Part shown: positions 51,015 through 60,417 of the stretch, piece after piece
Position numbering within the stretch: the first letter of the stretch is position 1
How the letters are laid out: each line of letters opens with the position of its first letter
Assembly (NCBI GenBank): GCA_029865265.1
Contig: JAOUHG010000005.1
Coordinates: 62,001 to 126,000, forward strand
Reading direction: 5' to 3'
DNA length: 64,000 nt
Source: Candidatus Krumholzibacteriia bacterium
GTDB lineage: Bacteria; Krumholzibacteriota; Krumholzibacteriia; WVZY01; JAKEHA01
Notes under the pieces: generated by a model
Seen by the model: only the letters and a program-made list of their open reading frames with translations
Told to the model about the DNA's origin: nothing
The model's database searches: none
Position numbers and translations under genes: made by a program

Positions 51015-51197
51015 AAAATTCCCTACCATGCGCGTGATGATAAGGTAATTTTTGAGCCAACACCTTATTGAGGGAAGTTCCGATCGGATCGTGCTGTGTA
51101 ACCACGCGAGTGGCCGACAAAGCGGTTCGTAGGGGCATCCACGTGGACCACAAAGGTTCATGAGTTCCCTTGTACACGGCATAGCGTGGGGAATTTT
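51015..51197 (+). ncRNA. ssrS: Candidate 6S RNA
   Basis: 183 nt downstream of zapA, the standard place and size for 6S RNA, which binds sigma70 RNA polymerase. AAAATTCCC (51015-51023) pairs perfectly with GGGAATTTT (51189-51197), and the closing stem continues through ATGC/GCAT and CGTG/CACG (to 51036 and 51175). The 5' side of the central bubble has its own hairpin, ATAAGGT (51040-51046) with ACCTTAT (51062-51068). AGGGAA (51071-51076) with TTCCCT (51165-51170) opens the long irregular terminal stem. No protein gene fits the 370-base gap. Conservation could not be tested here. Confidence 0.72.
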
Positions 51198-51311
51198 CAT
51201 TTACTGCGCACTCCCGTTCCGCCGCTCCATTCGGTTCGCCGCCCCGGCGGTGAGCCCCCCTGCACAAGAGCCGCCGCCAAGCGCGGCCGGCAGTTGCTTG
51301 AGGAAGAACCC

Positions 51312-52094
51312 GTGATCGTTGCATTTCTGGGAGATGTGGTGGGCAAGAGTGGCCGGCGGGCCGTTGCCGCCGCCGTCGTGCGCGTGCGCGGCGAGCACGG
51401 CGCCACGCTGGTCATCGCCAACGCGGAGAACTCCGCGGGCGGCTTCGGGATCAACCAGGCATCGATCGAAGAGATGTCGGCGGCCGGTGTGGACTTCTTC
51501 ACCACCGGCAACCACGTGTGGGACAAGCGCGAGGGCATCGCCCTGCTGGATTCGCGCGACGACCTGGTGCGCCCCGGCAACTATCCCGCACCGGCGCCCG
51601 GCCGGGGCGCCGCCCTGGTGCCGGGGAGCAACGGACGGGTGGCGGTGTTGAACGTACAGGGCCGCGTGTTCATGCCGCCGCTGGACTGCCCCTTCCGCAC
51701 CGTCGACCGCCTGCTGGGCGAGCTTCCTGACACGGTGCGCATCCGTATCGTCGATTTCCACGCGGAGGCGACCAGCGAGGAGATCGCCATGGCTTATTAT
51801 CTCGACGGGCGTGTGTCACTGGTGCTTGGAACGCACACGCACGTGGCCACGCGGGACGCGCGCATCCTGCCCGGGGGGACCGGCGCGGTCACGGATGTGG
51901 GGATGACGGGGTCCTTCGAGTCCATCCTCGGTGTGCGCAAGGATGAGGTCATCGCGCGCTTTCTGAGCATGCGGCCCACGCGTTTCGAAGTGGCCGGCAC
52001 CGATGTCCGCTGCGATTATGTGGTGGCGGACATCGACGACGAAACCGGACGCACGCGCGCCTTTTCGCACCACCAACTACTGCTGGAGGGTTGA
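51312..52094 (+). CDS. ymdB: YmdB-family metallophosphoesterase
   Basis: 260 residues, normal length. Two-metal calcineurin-like phosphodiesterase: GDVVGKSGRRAV (Asp8), NAENSAGGFGI, TGNHVWDKREG (Asn-His), DFHAEATSE and GTHTHVATRD supply ligands. YmdB homologues act on 2',3'-cyclic nucleotides. The GTG at 51312 gives the canonical MIVAFLGD N-terminus after a GAGGAAGAA site; longer in-frame extensions run into the RNA gene and are not credible. folD follows 3 bases later. Confidence 0.92.
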   Translation: MIVAFLGDVVGKSGRRAVAAAVVRVRGEHGATLVIANAENSAGGFGINQASIEEMSAAGVDFFTTGNHVWDKREGIALLDSRDDLVRPGNYPAPAPGRGAALVPGSNGRVAVLNVQGRVFMPPLDCPFRTVDRLLGELPDTVRIRIVDFHAEATSEEIAMAYYLDGRVSLVLGTHTHVATRDARILPGGTGAVTDVGMTGSFESILGVRKDEVIARFLSMRPTRFEVAGTDVRCDYVVADIDDETGRTRAFSHHQLLLEG

Positions 52095-52097
52095 TCA

Positions 52098-52970
52098 ATG
52101 CAACTGCTCGACGGGAAGGCCGCCGCAGCCGCCATCAAGTCGGAGATCGCCGCTTCCGTTAGCGCACTGGGGAGTGAGCGGCGCCCGGCCATCGCACTGG
52201 TGCGCGTGGGGGAGGATCCCGCATCGAGGGTATACGTGTCGGCCAAGGCCAGGGCGTGCGAGGAGTGTGGCATCGAGTCGCGCGGCCTGCACCTGCCCGA
52301 GGACGCGCCCGAAGACCGTGTACTGGGCGTTCTGCGCGACTTCAACCGCGACGAGTCCGTCGACGGGATCCTGTTGCAGCTGCCGCTGCCGCGCCAGGTG
52401 GACGCAGACCGTGCCATTGCCGCCATCAGCCCGGAGAAGGACGTCGACGGCTTCCACCCCGAGAGCCTGGGGCGGCTGGCGGCGGGAGCGCCGCGCTTCG
52501 TCCCCTGCACACCGCTGGGGATCGTCGAGCTCCTGCGCCGCAACGGTGTGTCCACCGTGGGTGCGAACGTGGTGGTGCTGGGGCGCAGCGTGATCGTGGG
52601 CAAGCCGATGGGCCTGCTGCTCACGCTCAAGGGCGCGGGCGGCGACGCCACCGTGACCATGTGCCACAGCCGCACCCGCGACATCGCGGCGCACACGCGC
52701 GCCGCGGACATCATCATCGCCGCCATGGGCGTGCCGCGCTTTCTCAAGGCGGACATGGTTCGCGAGGGTGCGGTGGTTGTGGACGTGGGCATCAACCGTG
52801 TGGAAGACGCCAGTGCCACGAAGGGCTACACCCTGGTGGGCGACGTCGACTTCGAAGCCGTCGCGCCGCGCACCTCGTTCATCACGCCGGTACCCGGCGG
52901 GGTGGGACCGATGACGGTCGCGATGCTGATGTCCAATACGTTCACCGCGTACCGCATGCGGACCCGGTGA
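52098..52970 (+). CDS. folD: Methylenetetrahydrofolate dehydrogenase/cyclohydrolase
   Basis: Interconverts 5,10-methylene-, methenyl- and 10-formyl-tetrahydrofolate in one-carbon metabolism. 290 residues. Catalytic Lys in VYVSAKARA, DGILLQLPLP, PCTPLGIVELL, the NADP-binding GRSVIVGKPMG and PVPGGVGPMTVAML are all present. It lies between ymdB and xseA with 3- and 1-base gaps in a compact operon. Confidence 0.97.
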   Translation: MQLLDGKAAAAAIKSEIAASVSALGSERRPAIALVRVGEDPASRVYVSAKARACEECGIESRGLHLPEDAPEDRVLGVLRDFNRDESVDGILLQLPLPRQVDADRAIAAISPEKDVDGFHPESLGRLAAGAPRFVPCTPLGIVELLRRNGVSTVGANVVVLGRSVIVGKPMGLLLTLKGAGGDATVTMCHSRTRDIAAHTRAADIIIAAMGVPRFLKADMVREGAVVVDVGINRVEDASATKGYTLVGDVDFEAVAPRTSFITPVPGGVGPMTVAMLMSNTFTAYRMRTR

Positions 52971-52971
52971 T

Positions 52972-54192
52972 ATGGCTCGCACGGAGCCACCGGTATTCTC
53001 CGTCGCTGAGATCAACGGCGTCGTTCGCGAGCTCCTCGAGGGCGAGTTTCGCGACGTGATCGTCAGCGGGGAACTCTCCAACGTGCGCGTGCACGCTTCC
53101 GGGCACGTCTACTTCCGTCTCAAGGATGCGGGCGCGCAGCTGGCCGCGGTGTGTTTTCGCGGCGACGCGCGCGGGATCGATTTCGAACTGCAGGATGGCG
53201 TGCAGGTGCTGGCGCGTGGGCGCCTCACCGTCTATGAACCGCAGGGTACCTATCAGCTGGTCGCCCGCGGCATCGAACCCGCCGGGAGGGGCGAGCTGGA
53301 GCGCGCCTACCGCCTGCTGGTGGCCCGCCTCGACGCGGAGGGCCTCTTCGACGAGGCACGCAAGCGTCCGCTGCCGCGCTACCCGCGCACGTTGGCCGTT
53401 ATTACGTCGCCCTCCGGGGCGGCGATAAAGGACATCCTCTCGACGCTGCGGCGGCGCTTCCCGTGCGTGGAGGTCCTGTTCGTCCCCGTGCCGGTGCAGG
53501 GCGAGACGGCGGCGCCGGCCATCGCTCGGGCGCTGGACGCGGTGTCGGAACAGCCCGCGGTCGACGCCGTCATCGTGGGCCGCGGCGGCGGCAGCCTGGA
53601 AGACTTGTGGGCGTTCAACGAGGAGGCGGTGGCGCGCGCCATCCACCGCTGTTCCGTTCCGGTGATCAGTGCGGTCGGCCATGAACGCGACGTCACCATC
53701 GCCGACCTGGTGGCGGACCGGCGTGCAGCCACGCCAACCATGGCGGCGGAGATCGCCGTACCCGAACGCGCCGAGGTTGCGCGCCGCATCGACGGGCTCG
53801 ACGCCGCCATGGCGTCCCGGGTGCGCTCGCGCGTGGAACGCTCTGCGGCGCGGGTCAGCGAACTGCTGCGCAGCTATGCGCTGGGCAGTGTTCGCGGGCG
53901 CATCGAGCAGGGCATGCAGGGGCTGGACTTCATCAGCGTACGCCTGCAGGCCGGCGTGCGCGGCGGCCTGCGCGAGCATTCCGGGCGCCTGGATACGCTG
54001 GATGCGCGGCTGTCGTCGCTGGACCCGCGGGAGACGATGCGGCGCGGCTATGTGGCCTGCGCAGACGCGGTCTCCGGACGTCTCCTCAAGGGTGCGAAGG
54101 AAGCGCTGGACGCGCGCAGCGTGCACCTGTCGTTCCACGATGGGGCCGTATCGGCGAATGTCGGCGGACGGGTCGGCAAGGAGGGAACATGA
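52972..54192 (+). CDS. xseA: Exodeoxyribonuclease VII large subunit
   Basis: Catalytic subunit of the single-strand-specific exonuclease VII. 406 residues. N-terminal OB fold (FSVAEINGVVRELLEGEF, VYFRLKDAGAQL), then the nuclease domain with AVITSPSGAAIKDIL, IVGRGGGSLEDLWAFNEEAVARAI, SAVGHERDVTIADLVADRRAATPT, a coiled coil, and a short C-terminal region with DPRETMRRGY. The stop overlaps the xseB ATG (ATGA), expected for a complex of unequal subunits. Confidence 0.97.
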   Translation: MARTEPPVFSVAEINGVVRELLEGEFRDVIVSGELSNVRVHASGHVYFRLKDAGAQLAAVCFRGDARGIDFELQDGVQVLARGRLTVYEPQGTYQLVARGIEPAGRGELERAYRLLVARLDAEGLFDEARKRPLPRYPRTLAVITSPSGAAIKDILSTLRRRFPCVEVLFVPVPVQGETAAPAIARALDAVSEQPAVDAVIVGRGGGSLEDLWAFNEEAVARAIHRCSVPVISAVGHERDVTIADLVADRRAATPTMAAEIAVPERAEVARRIDGLDAAMASRVRSRVERSAARVSELLRSYALGSVRGRIEQGMQGLDFISVRLQAGVRGGLREHSGRLDTLDARLSSLDPRETMRRGYVACADAVSGRLLKGAKEALDARSVHLSFHDGAVSANVGGRVGKEGT

Positions 54193-54446
54193 GCAGGAAG
54201 AAGGATGGCGCCGAGGACATCGGGGAGCTCACTTTCGAGGATGCCATGAAACGCCTGGAGCGGATCGTCTCCGAACTGGAGGCGGGAAGCGTTTCGCTGG
54301 CGGATTCGTTGCAGAAGTTCGAGGAGGGGATTGCACTGGGCCGCCGCTGCCGGGAACTGCTCGCGAGCGCGGACCTGCGGGTGCGCACGCTGGTGGAAGG
54401 CGCGGAGGGAACGCTGGTGGAGGGAGAGTCGTTTGACGCGGAGTGA
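54189..54446 (+). CDS. xseB: Exodeoxyribonuclease VII small subunit
   Basis: 85 residues. LTFEDAMKRLERIVSELEAG and SLQKFEEGIALGRRCRELL are the XseB hairpin of two helices. Translationally coupled to xseA by a 4-base overlap and to the polyprenyl synthase by a 14-base overlap. This xseA-xseB-ispA-dxs run is widespread. Confidence 0.95.
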   Translation: MSRKKDGAEDIGELTFEDAMKRLERIVSELEAGSVSLADSLQKFEEGIALGRRCRELLASADLRVRTLVEGAEGTLVEGESFDAE

Positions 54447-55332
54447 TTCCTCGTTCGACGCCCGCGCCGCGGCCGACCGCGCGGCGGTGGAGGAGCGGCT
54501 GGCGGAACTGCTGGCGCGCTTCGCGCATCAGCACGACGGCATGCGCGAGGCCATGGCCTACTCGCTGCTGGGCGGCGGCAAGCGCCTGCGGCCGCTCCTG
54601 TGCCTGTGGACGCACGATGCGCTGGGCGGAGCCCGGCGCGACGCGGCACTCGATTGCGCCTGCGCCGTCGAGTGCGTGCACACCTACTCGCTCGTGCACG
54701 ACGATCTGCCGTGCATGGACGACGACGACCTTCGGCGTGGCAAACCCAGCTCGCACCGGCGCTTCGGTGAGGCGGTGGCGGTTCTCACCGGCGACGCATT
54801 GCTCAGCATGGCCTTCGAGATTTCGGCGACGCTGGCCGATCGGCACGACGTGGACAGTGACCTGGCGCTGACGGTGGTGCGCATCCTGAGCTCTGCGGCG
54901 GGTACCGATGGCCTCATCACCGGCCAGGCCCTCGACCTGACGCCGCCGGATTGCGGCGGCATCGACGCCGTGGAACGGATTCACGAGCACAAGACCGCCC
55001 GCCTGATCGCCGCCGCGCTGGAAACGGGCGCGACCCTGGCGGGTGTGCCGGCCGCGGCGCTGGAGCGGGTGCGGCGCGCCGGGCTCGATGCCGGCGCCGC
55101 ATTCCAGATCGTGGACGATCTGCTGGATCTGGAGGGCAGCGAGGATTCACTTGGCAAGACCCCGGGCAAGGATGTACACGGGGGAAAGCTCACCTATCCG
55201 GCGGTAGCCGGCGTGGAGCGCTCGCGGGCGGAAGCCTCGCGCAGGATCGAGGCCGCACTGGCCTCACTGCCCGGGATAGACGGTACCCCTCTCGCCGCAC
55301 TGCTGGCGCATCTCGTGGGCCGTCACTCGTGA
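54433..55332 (+). CDS. ispA: Polyprenyl (farnesyl/geranylgeranyl) diphosphate synthase
   Basis: 299 residues. LLGGGKRLRPLL, first Asp-rich motif HDDLPCMDDDDLRRGKP with the two-residue insertion of bacterial farnesyl synthases, HKTARLI and the second Asp-rich motif FQIVDDLLDLEG, then GKDVHGGKLTYP. It condenses IPP with allylic diphosphates. The TTG at 54433 is chosen: GGAGGGAGA precedes it and the length then equals IspA. Product chain length cannot be fixed with certainty. dxs lies one gene downstream. Confidence 0.92.
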   Translation: MTRSDSSFDARAAADRAAVEERLAELLARFAHQHDGMREAMAYSLLGGGKRLRPLLCLWTHDALGGARRDAALDCACAVECVHTYSLVHDDLPCMDDDDLRRGKPSSHRRFGEAVAVLTGDALLSMAFEISATLADRHDVDSDLALTVVRILSSAAGTDGLITGQALDLTPPDCGGIDAVERIHEHKTARLIAAALETGATLAGVPAAALERVRRAGLDAGAAFQIVDDLLDLEGSEDSLGKTPGKDVHGGKLTYPAVAGVERSRAEASRRIEAALASLPGIDGTPLAALLAHLVGRHS

Positions 55333-55769
55333 GCGCGCAACCGATGTTCCTTTCAGCCATATCGCAGCCTCTGCTCGTCGGAATCCTCGGGGGGCTCATC
55401 GCCCAGGGGATGAAAGTCGTCTCTTTCCTCCTGCTGGAAAAGCGGATAAACTTCCGCAGACTCCTCGAGACCGACGGTGCCCCCAACATGCACAGCGCGG
55501 CCTTTGCCGCGTTGACCGTCGCCATCGGATCGTCCCGTGGTTTCGGGTCGATCGAGTTCGGCGTCGCCATGTGTTTCACCGCCCTGGTGACGGTTGATAT
55601 GTGGAACGTCAAGCGGGCCGCGTCCCGCCAGGCGGAGATGGTGGAGCTGCTGGTTCAGAAGCTGCGTCCGGGCGCACTGGCGCGCGGACGCAGGGCGTTG
55701 TCGTACTCGGTTCTCGACGTCCTCACGGGGACTGCGATCGGCGTTGTGACGGCGCTCATCCTCGGTTGA
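55329..55769 (+). CDS. DUF212/divergent PAP2-family membrane protein
   Basis: 146 residues with four hydrophobic segments. FLLLEKRINFRRLLETDGAP, NMHSAAFAALTVAIGSSRGF and VDMWNVKRAASRQAEMV align with the divergent PAP2 (DUF212) pattern, in which PSSHSA is usual; here it is NMHSAA. The family resembles lipid phosphatases, and a role in prenyl or phospholipid phosphate removal between ispA and dxs is plausible but unproven. GTG start overlaps the ispA stop. Confidence 0.8.
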   Translation: MSAQPMFLSAISQPLLVGILGGLIAQGMKVVSFLLLEKRINFRRLLETDGAPNMHSAAFAALTVAIGSSRGFGSIEFGVAMCFTALVTVDMWNVKRAASRQAEMVELLVQKLRPGALARGRRALSYSVLDVLTGTAIGVVTALILG

Positions 55770-55795
55770 CGGTGCCTAACGGCAGGAGCAGGAGC

Positions 55796-57700
55796 ATGAG
55801 CATTCTCGATCGCATTCACTACCCCTCCGATCTCAAGTCCGTGCCGGTACAGGACCTGCCGCAACTTGCGCGCGAGCTGCGCGACGAGATCCTCACCAGC
55901 GTCGGCCGCACGGGCGGGCACCTCGGCGCCAGCCTGGGCGCGGTGGAGTTAACCCTGGCGCTGCACTACGTGTTCGATGCGCCCCGGGATCAGATCGTGT
56001 GGGACGTGGGGCACCAGGCGTACGGACACAAGATCATCACCGGGCGGCGGGAGCAATTCGATACGCTGCGCCAGCGGCACGGTCTCAGCGGCTTTCCCAG
56101 GCGTGACGAGAGCGAATACGACACCTTCGGGGTGGCTCACGCCAGCACCGCCATCAGTGCCGCGCTGGGCATGGCCATCGCGCGCGACATCAAGGGCGAA
56201 GCGTTCAACGTGCTGGCGGTGGTGGGCGACGGCGCGCTCACCGGCGGCATGGCGTTCGAAGCCATGAACAACGCCGGCGTGCTCAAGAAGGACATGGTGG
56301 TGGTGCTCAACGACAACAGGATGTCCATCTCCCACAACGTGGGTGCTCTGCACAAGTACCTGACCAAGATCACCTCCGGCGCACTCTACAACCACCTGCA
56401 GGCGGATGTGTGGGAGTTGCTGGGGCACCTGCCGCGCGGCGGCGGCAAGGCGCGGCGCGTGGCGCGCAAGATCAAGGAGAGCATCAAGACCCTGGTGGTC
56501 CCCGGGGTCATCTTCGAGGAACTGGGTTTCCGTTACTTCGGTCCCATCGACGGGCACAACGTCGAGTTCCTGGTGCAGACTTTCGAGCACATCCGGAACC
56601 TCAACGGCCCCATCCTCGTGCACGTGATCACGCAGAAGGGAAAGGGCTACCACTTCACCGAGAACGACCCGTTCTGTGCGCACGGGGTGACCCGCTACGA
56701 CAAGATCCCCGGCGACCGGCCGGCCAAGAAGGGCAACCCGTCCTACACGGGCGTGTACGGCAAGACCATCCTGGAGATGGCCCGCGCGGACAAGCGCATC
56801 GTGGCCATCACCGCGGCCATGCCGGATAATACCGGCCTCACCGACTTTGCGCGCGAGATTCCGGATCGCGTATTCGACGTGGGCATCGCCGAGCAGCACG
56901 GTGTGACCTTTGCGGCCGGGCTGGCCACGCGCGGCATCGTACCCATGGTCACCATCTATTCGACGTTCCTGCAGCGCGCATTCGACCAGGTGATCCACGA
57001 CGTCGCCCTTCAGAGCCTGCCGGTGCGTTTCATTCTCGATCGCGGCGGCATCGTGGGCGAGGACGGCCCCACTCATCACGGCACCTTCGACCTGAGCTAC
57101 CTGCGCATGGTTCCGAACTTCGTGATCATGGCGCCCAAGGACGAGAACGAACTGCGGCACATGGTGAAGACCGCGGTGTCGTACGAGGCGGGCCCGATCG
57201 CCATTCGCTTCCCGCGCGGTGAAGGGCTCGGCGTTCCCATGGACGAAGCGTTGCAGGAGATTCCCATCGGCCGCGCCGAGGTTCTCTCCACCGGGCGCGA
57301 CGTCATGTTCGTCGCCATCGGAGCGATGGTGGCCCCGTGCGTCGCGGCCGCGGTTGCGCTGGGCTCGCGGGGCATCAATGCCGGCGTGGTCAACGCGCGT
57401 TTCGTCAAGCCGCTCGACAGTGAGCTGCTCGACCAGCTCGCCGCCGGCGATGCACTCATCATCACCGTCGAGGACAACGTGCTGGCGGGCGGGTTCGGTT
57501 CGGCGGTCAACGAGTACTGGGTGGAGCACCACCACGATCTGGTCAACGTCCGCAATCTCGGCCTTCCGGATCGCTTCATCGAACACGGCGACCGCGATGG
57601 TCTGCTCGCCGAGGCGGGGTTGTCCGCGGAGGCGATCGCGCAGTTCGCCGCAGACGCGCACGACGAACGCCGGCGTTCGGTCCGGTCGGTCGCCTCGTGA
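55796..57700 (+). CDS. dxs: 1-deoxy-D-xylulose-5-phosphate synthase
   Basis: Thiamine-diphosphate enzyme that joins pyruvate and glyceraldehyde 3-phosphate, the first step of the MEP isoprenoid pathway. 634 residues. GGHLGASLGAVELTLALHYV, WDVGHQAYGHKI, TPP motif GDGALTGGMAFEAMNNAG, and in the second half FDVGIAEQHGVTFAAGLA and DRGGIVGEDGPTHHG with DEDN-type loops. The ATG at 55796 follows GCAGGAGCAGGAG. It supplies the precursors used by the nearby prenyl synthase. Confidence 0.97.
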   Translation: MSILDRIHYPSDLKSVPVQDLPQLARELRDEILTSVGRTGGHLGASLGAVELTLALHYVFDAPRDQIVWDVGHQAYGHKIITGRREQFDTLRQRHGLSGFPRRDESEYDTFGVAHASTAISAALGMAIARDIKGEAFNVLAVVGDGALTGGMAFEAMNNAGVLKKDMVVVLNDNRMSISHNVGALHKYLTKITSGALYNHLQADVWELLGHLPRGGGKARRVARKIKESIKTLVVPGVIFEELGFRYFGPIDGHNVEFLVQTFEHIRNLNGPILVHVITQKGKGYHFTENDPFCAHGVTRYDKIPGDRPAKKGNPSYTGVYGKTILEMARADKRIVAITAAMPDNTGLTDFAREIPDRVFDVGIAEQHGVTFAAGLATRGIVPMVTIYSTFLQRAFDQVIHDVALQSLPVRFILDRGGIVGEDGPTHHGTFDLSYLRMVPNFVIMAPKDENELRHMVKTAVSYEAGPIAIRFPRGEGLGVPMDEALQEIPIGRAEVLSTGRDVMFVAIGAMVAPCVAAAVALGSRGINAGVVNARFVKPLDSELLDQLAAGDALIITVEDNVLAGGFGSAVNEYWVEHHHDLVNVRNLGLPDRFIEHGDRDGLLAEAGLSAEAIAQFAADAHDERRRSVRSVAS

Positions 57701-57752
57701 TCTCACCCGCCCTCCAAACGCGGCGCGCCGCCACCACCCCCGGGGCCGCGTC

Positions 57753-58595
57753 ATGACGTCACCACGGATCACGCGTGTCGGCATCGCCGCCAACCTCGAG
57801 AAGGACGGTGCGGCGGATATCGCCCGCGACCTGGTTGCGGGGCTGCACGGCCTCGGCATGAGCGTGTTCCTCGATGACGATCTGGCGACGCTGGCGCCCG
57901 CGCTGCCCGTTGCGCGCAGCGGGATTCCCGAGGACTGCGAGATGATCGTCGCCATCGGGGGCGACGGAACCATCCTCAAGTACGCGCGCCGCTACGTGGA
58001 CCGTGCCACGCCCCTGGTGGGTCTGAAGTGCGGCCGGCTGGGATTCCTCGCCGAGTCCAGCAAGGAGCGCGTACTGGGCCTGCTCAACGGCGGCGCCTAC
58101 ACGGTGCAGCGACGCATGCGCATCCTGTGCCGCGTGCAGCAGCCCGGCCGCCCGCTGGACGAGTTCAGCGCGCTCAATGACGTGGTTGTGCACAGCACGG
58201 GATACTCGCGCATGGTCACCATGCGTGTCGCGGTGGGCGGGAAACTGCTGCGTGAGTTCTCCGCCGACGGACTCATCATCGCGACCCCGACCGGATCCAC
58301 CGCGTACTCGCTCTCCGCGGGCGGTGCGGTGGTTGAACCCACGCTGGACGCCATCGTGCTCACCCCGCTCAACCCGCACACCATGAGCATGCGTCCCATG
58401 GTGCTGGACTCCACCGAAGTCGTCACGATCTCCGTCAGCTCGGCGCCGTCCGGTGTGCTGCTCACGGTGGACGGGCAGGTGGGTCTCGAGTTCGACCCGT
58501 CACACGCGATCACCCTGCTGCGCGATGAGCGGCCCACGCGCCTGGTGGTGCCCGACGATTACGACTTCTTCGCCCTGCTGCGCGAGAAACTGTGA
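57753..58595 (+). CDS. nadK: NAD kinase
   Basis: Phosphorylates NAD to NADP. 280 residues. GGDGTILKYARRY is the ATP/metal motif, GRLGFLAE and LNDVVVHST bind NAD, and GLIIATPTGSTAYSLSAGG is the family signature; HTMSMRPMVL follows. The gene starts 52 bases after dxs, with no terminator between, and recN is 7 bases on. Confidence 0.95.
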   Translation: MTSPRITRVGIAANLEKDGAADIARDLVAGLHGLGMSVFLDDDLATLAPALPVARSGIPEDCEMIVAIGGDGTILKYARRYVDRATPLVGLKCGRLGFLAESSKERVLGLLNGGAYTVQRRMRILCRVQQPGRPLDEFSALNDVVVHSTGYSRMVTMRVAVGGKLLREFSADGLIIATPTGSTAYSLSAGGAVVEPTLDAIVLTPLNPHTMSMRPMVLDSTEVVTISVSSAPSGVLLTVDGQVGLEFDPSHAITLLRDERPTRLVVPDDYDFFALLREKL

Positions 58596-58602
58596 GCACG
58601 CC

Positions 58603-60327
58603 ATGTTGCGCCGGCTGCGCATCGAGAATCTCGCCGTCGTCGAGGACGTCAGCCTCGAGTTCAAGCCCGGACTGAACATTCTTACCGGATCCACCGGGGC
58701 GGGCAAGTCGCTCATCGTGGGTGCGGTGAACCTGCTGCTCGGGGAGCGCGCAGCGGCTGAAGTCATCCGCACTGGAAGCCCCGAGGCGCGCGTGGAGGCC
58801 GAGTTTGACCCGCCGCCGGGCGGCGCCGCCGGAACGCTGTTTGCGTCCGTGCCGGCCGGCGAGCCGGTGGTCCTGGCGCGCCGCGTTTCCGGCAGCGGCC
58901 GCTCCACGGCGTGGGTGAACGGGCGTGCCGTGCCGCTGAAGGACCTGCGCCTGGCGGCCTCGGCGCTCATCGAGCCACACGGGCAGAACATCCAGTATCA
59001 ACTTCGCGATCCCCGCCACCACGTTGAGTACGTGGACGCGTTCGCTGACAACGGGTCTTTGCGCGAGCGCTACGCCGCGGCCCTCGCGCGCCTGCGGGAT
59101 GCGGCGGCGCAACTGGCACGCTACGACGCCGGCCTCGCGGAGATGGCCGAGAAGCGGGAATTGTATGCGCACCGGCTGGCGGAGATCGAACGGGTGGCGC
59201 CCCGCCCGGGTGAGAAGGTGGATCTGGAAGCGAAGGCGCGCGTATTTGCGAATGCGGAGAAGTTGTACGCGGTACTGGAGGCGAGTTGCGCGGCGCTGTA
59301 CGACGACGACCGCTCCGCGTCCGCGCTGGTCGGCGAGAGTGCGCGGCGACTGGAGTCGCTGACCGCGGTGGACGCCCGCCTGGCCGCGATTGCCGGCCGC
59401 CTGCGCGAGGCGGCGGCGTTGATTGCAGACGCGGCCGGCGAGGCGCGCGCGCTGGTCGACGGGCTGGACTTCGAGCCCGCGGACGTCGAGCGTACCCAGG
59501 AGCGCCTGGACGCGCTGGTTCGCCTGGAGCGGCGCTACGGCGCCGCGCTGGATGATCTGATCGCTCAGAAGGCGGCGTGGAAGGAGATTCTCGAGTCGCT
59601 CGACGGCGGGACCGGCCGACGCGAGGAACTGGAGCGGGCCGTGGCTGCCGCGGCGGACGGGGTGGCGCAGGCCGGTTCGGCGCTCAGCGCCGCGCGCGCC
59701 GCAGCCGCCCGGGAACTGGACCGGGGCGTGACCGCCGGCATACAGGCGCTGTCCATGCGCGGCGCCAGCTTCCGCACCCACATCGCCCACGCGGCCGATG
59801 CCGCCAGCCCGGTGCGGATAGACGGCGCCGGTGTGGTGTGTCACGACGACGGACTGGACGTGGTGCACATGCGCGTGCAGACCAACCCGGGCGAAGCGGA
59901 GGGTGGCCTTGACGAGATTGCATCCACCGGCGAACTGTCGCGCGTGGCGCTGGTGCTCAAGCAACTGGCCGCGTCCGGTGTTCCCGGCACCACGTTGATC
60001 TTCGACGAGATCGACGCCGGGGTGGGGGCGGACCTGGGGGATGCGCTCGCGGAGAATCTGCTTGCGCTGTCAAAACGGCATCAGATAATCTGCATTACTC
60101 ACATGCCTCAGATCGCCGCCCGGGGACAGTCCCACCTCGTCGTCCAGAAAGACATCGACGGTGACCGAACGAGGGTTCGTGTTCACGCCGCCGAAGGCGA
60201 CGAGCGAACACGGGAGATCGCCCGCATGCTCGGCGGCGGCGAGGGAAGCGACCGGCGCCTGGCGCTGGCCGCCGAGATGTTGGATCGCACTCGTCGCGAT
60301 CGGCGCGAGAAACATGTGCGCCCGTAG
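58603..60327 (+). CDS. recN: DNA repair protein RecN
   Basis: SMC-like ATPase for double-strand-break repair. 574 residues. Head motif Walker A TGSTGAGKSLIVGAVNLLLGE near residue 28, long coiled coil through about 160-360, signature-like STGELSRVALVLKQLA, Walker B TTLIFDEIDAGVGADLG and CITHMPQIAARGQSHLVV. Near-complete length. The stop codon lies inside the tRNA-Arg gene that follows, a 10-base overlap. Confidence 0.96.
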   Translation: MLRRLRIENLAVVEDVSLEFKPGLNILTGSTGAGKSLIVGAVNLLLGERAAAEVIRTGSPEARVEAEFDPPPGGAAGTLFASVPAGEPVVLARRVSGSGRSTAWVNGRAVPLKDLRLAASALIEPHGQNIQYQLRDPRHHVEYVDAFADNGSLRERYAAALARLRDAAAQLARYDAGLAEMAEKRELYAHRLAEIERVAPRPGEKVDLEAKARVFANAEKLYAVLEASCAALYDDDRSASALVGESARRLESLTAVDARLAAIAGRLREAAALIADAAGEARALVDGLDFEPADVERTQERLDALVRLERRYGAALDDLIAQKAAWKEILESLDGGTGRREELERAVAAAADGVAQAGSALSAARAAAARELDRGVTAGIQALSMRGASFRTHIAHAADAASPVRIDGAGVVCHDDGLDVVHMRVQTNPGEAEGGLDEIASTGELSRVALVLKQLAASGVPGTTLIFDEIDAGVGADLGDALAENLLALSKRHQIICITHMPQIAARGQSHLVVQKDIDGDRTRVRVHAAEGDERTREIARMLGGGEGSDRRLALAAEMLDRTRRDRREKHVRP

Positions 60328-60391
60328 CTCAGCTGGATAGAGCACTGGCCTCCGGAGCCAGGGGTCGCAGGTTCGAATCCTGCCGGGCGTA
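60318..60391 (+). tRNA. tRNA-Arg (anticodon CCG)
   Basis: Acceptor GCGCCCG pairs with CGGGCGT (one G-T pair), anticodon stem CTGGC/GCCAG with loop CTCCGGA gives CCG, T arm GCAGG-TTCGAAT-CCTGC. CCA is encoded at 60392-60394. Its first 10 bases are also the end of recN. Confidence 0.96.
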
Positions 60392-60417
60392 CCATTCCTG
60401 ACCCCCGGGGGTAGTCA

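Noticed and set aside
51186-51311. N-terminal extension of YmdB
   Set aside because: It would overlap the 6S RNA candidate and add residues not found in the family; GTG 51312 gives the usual start.
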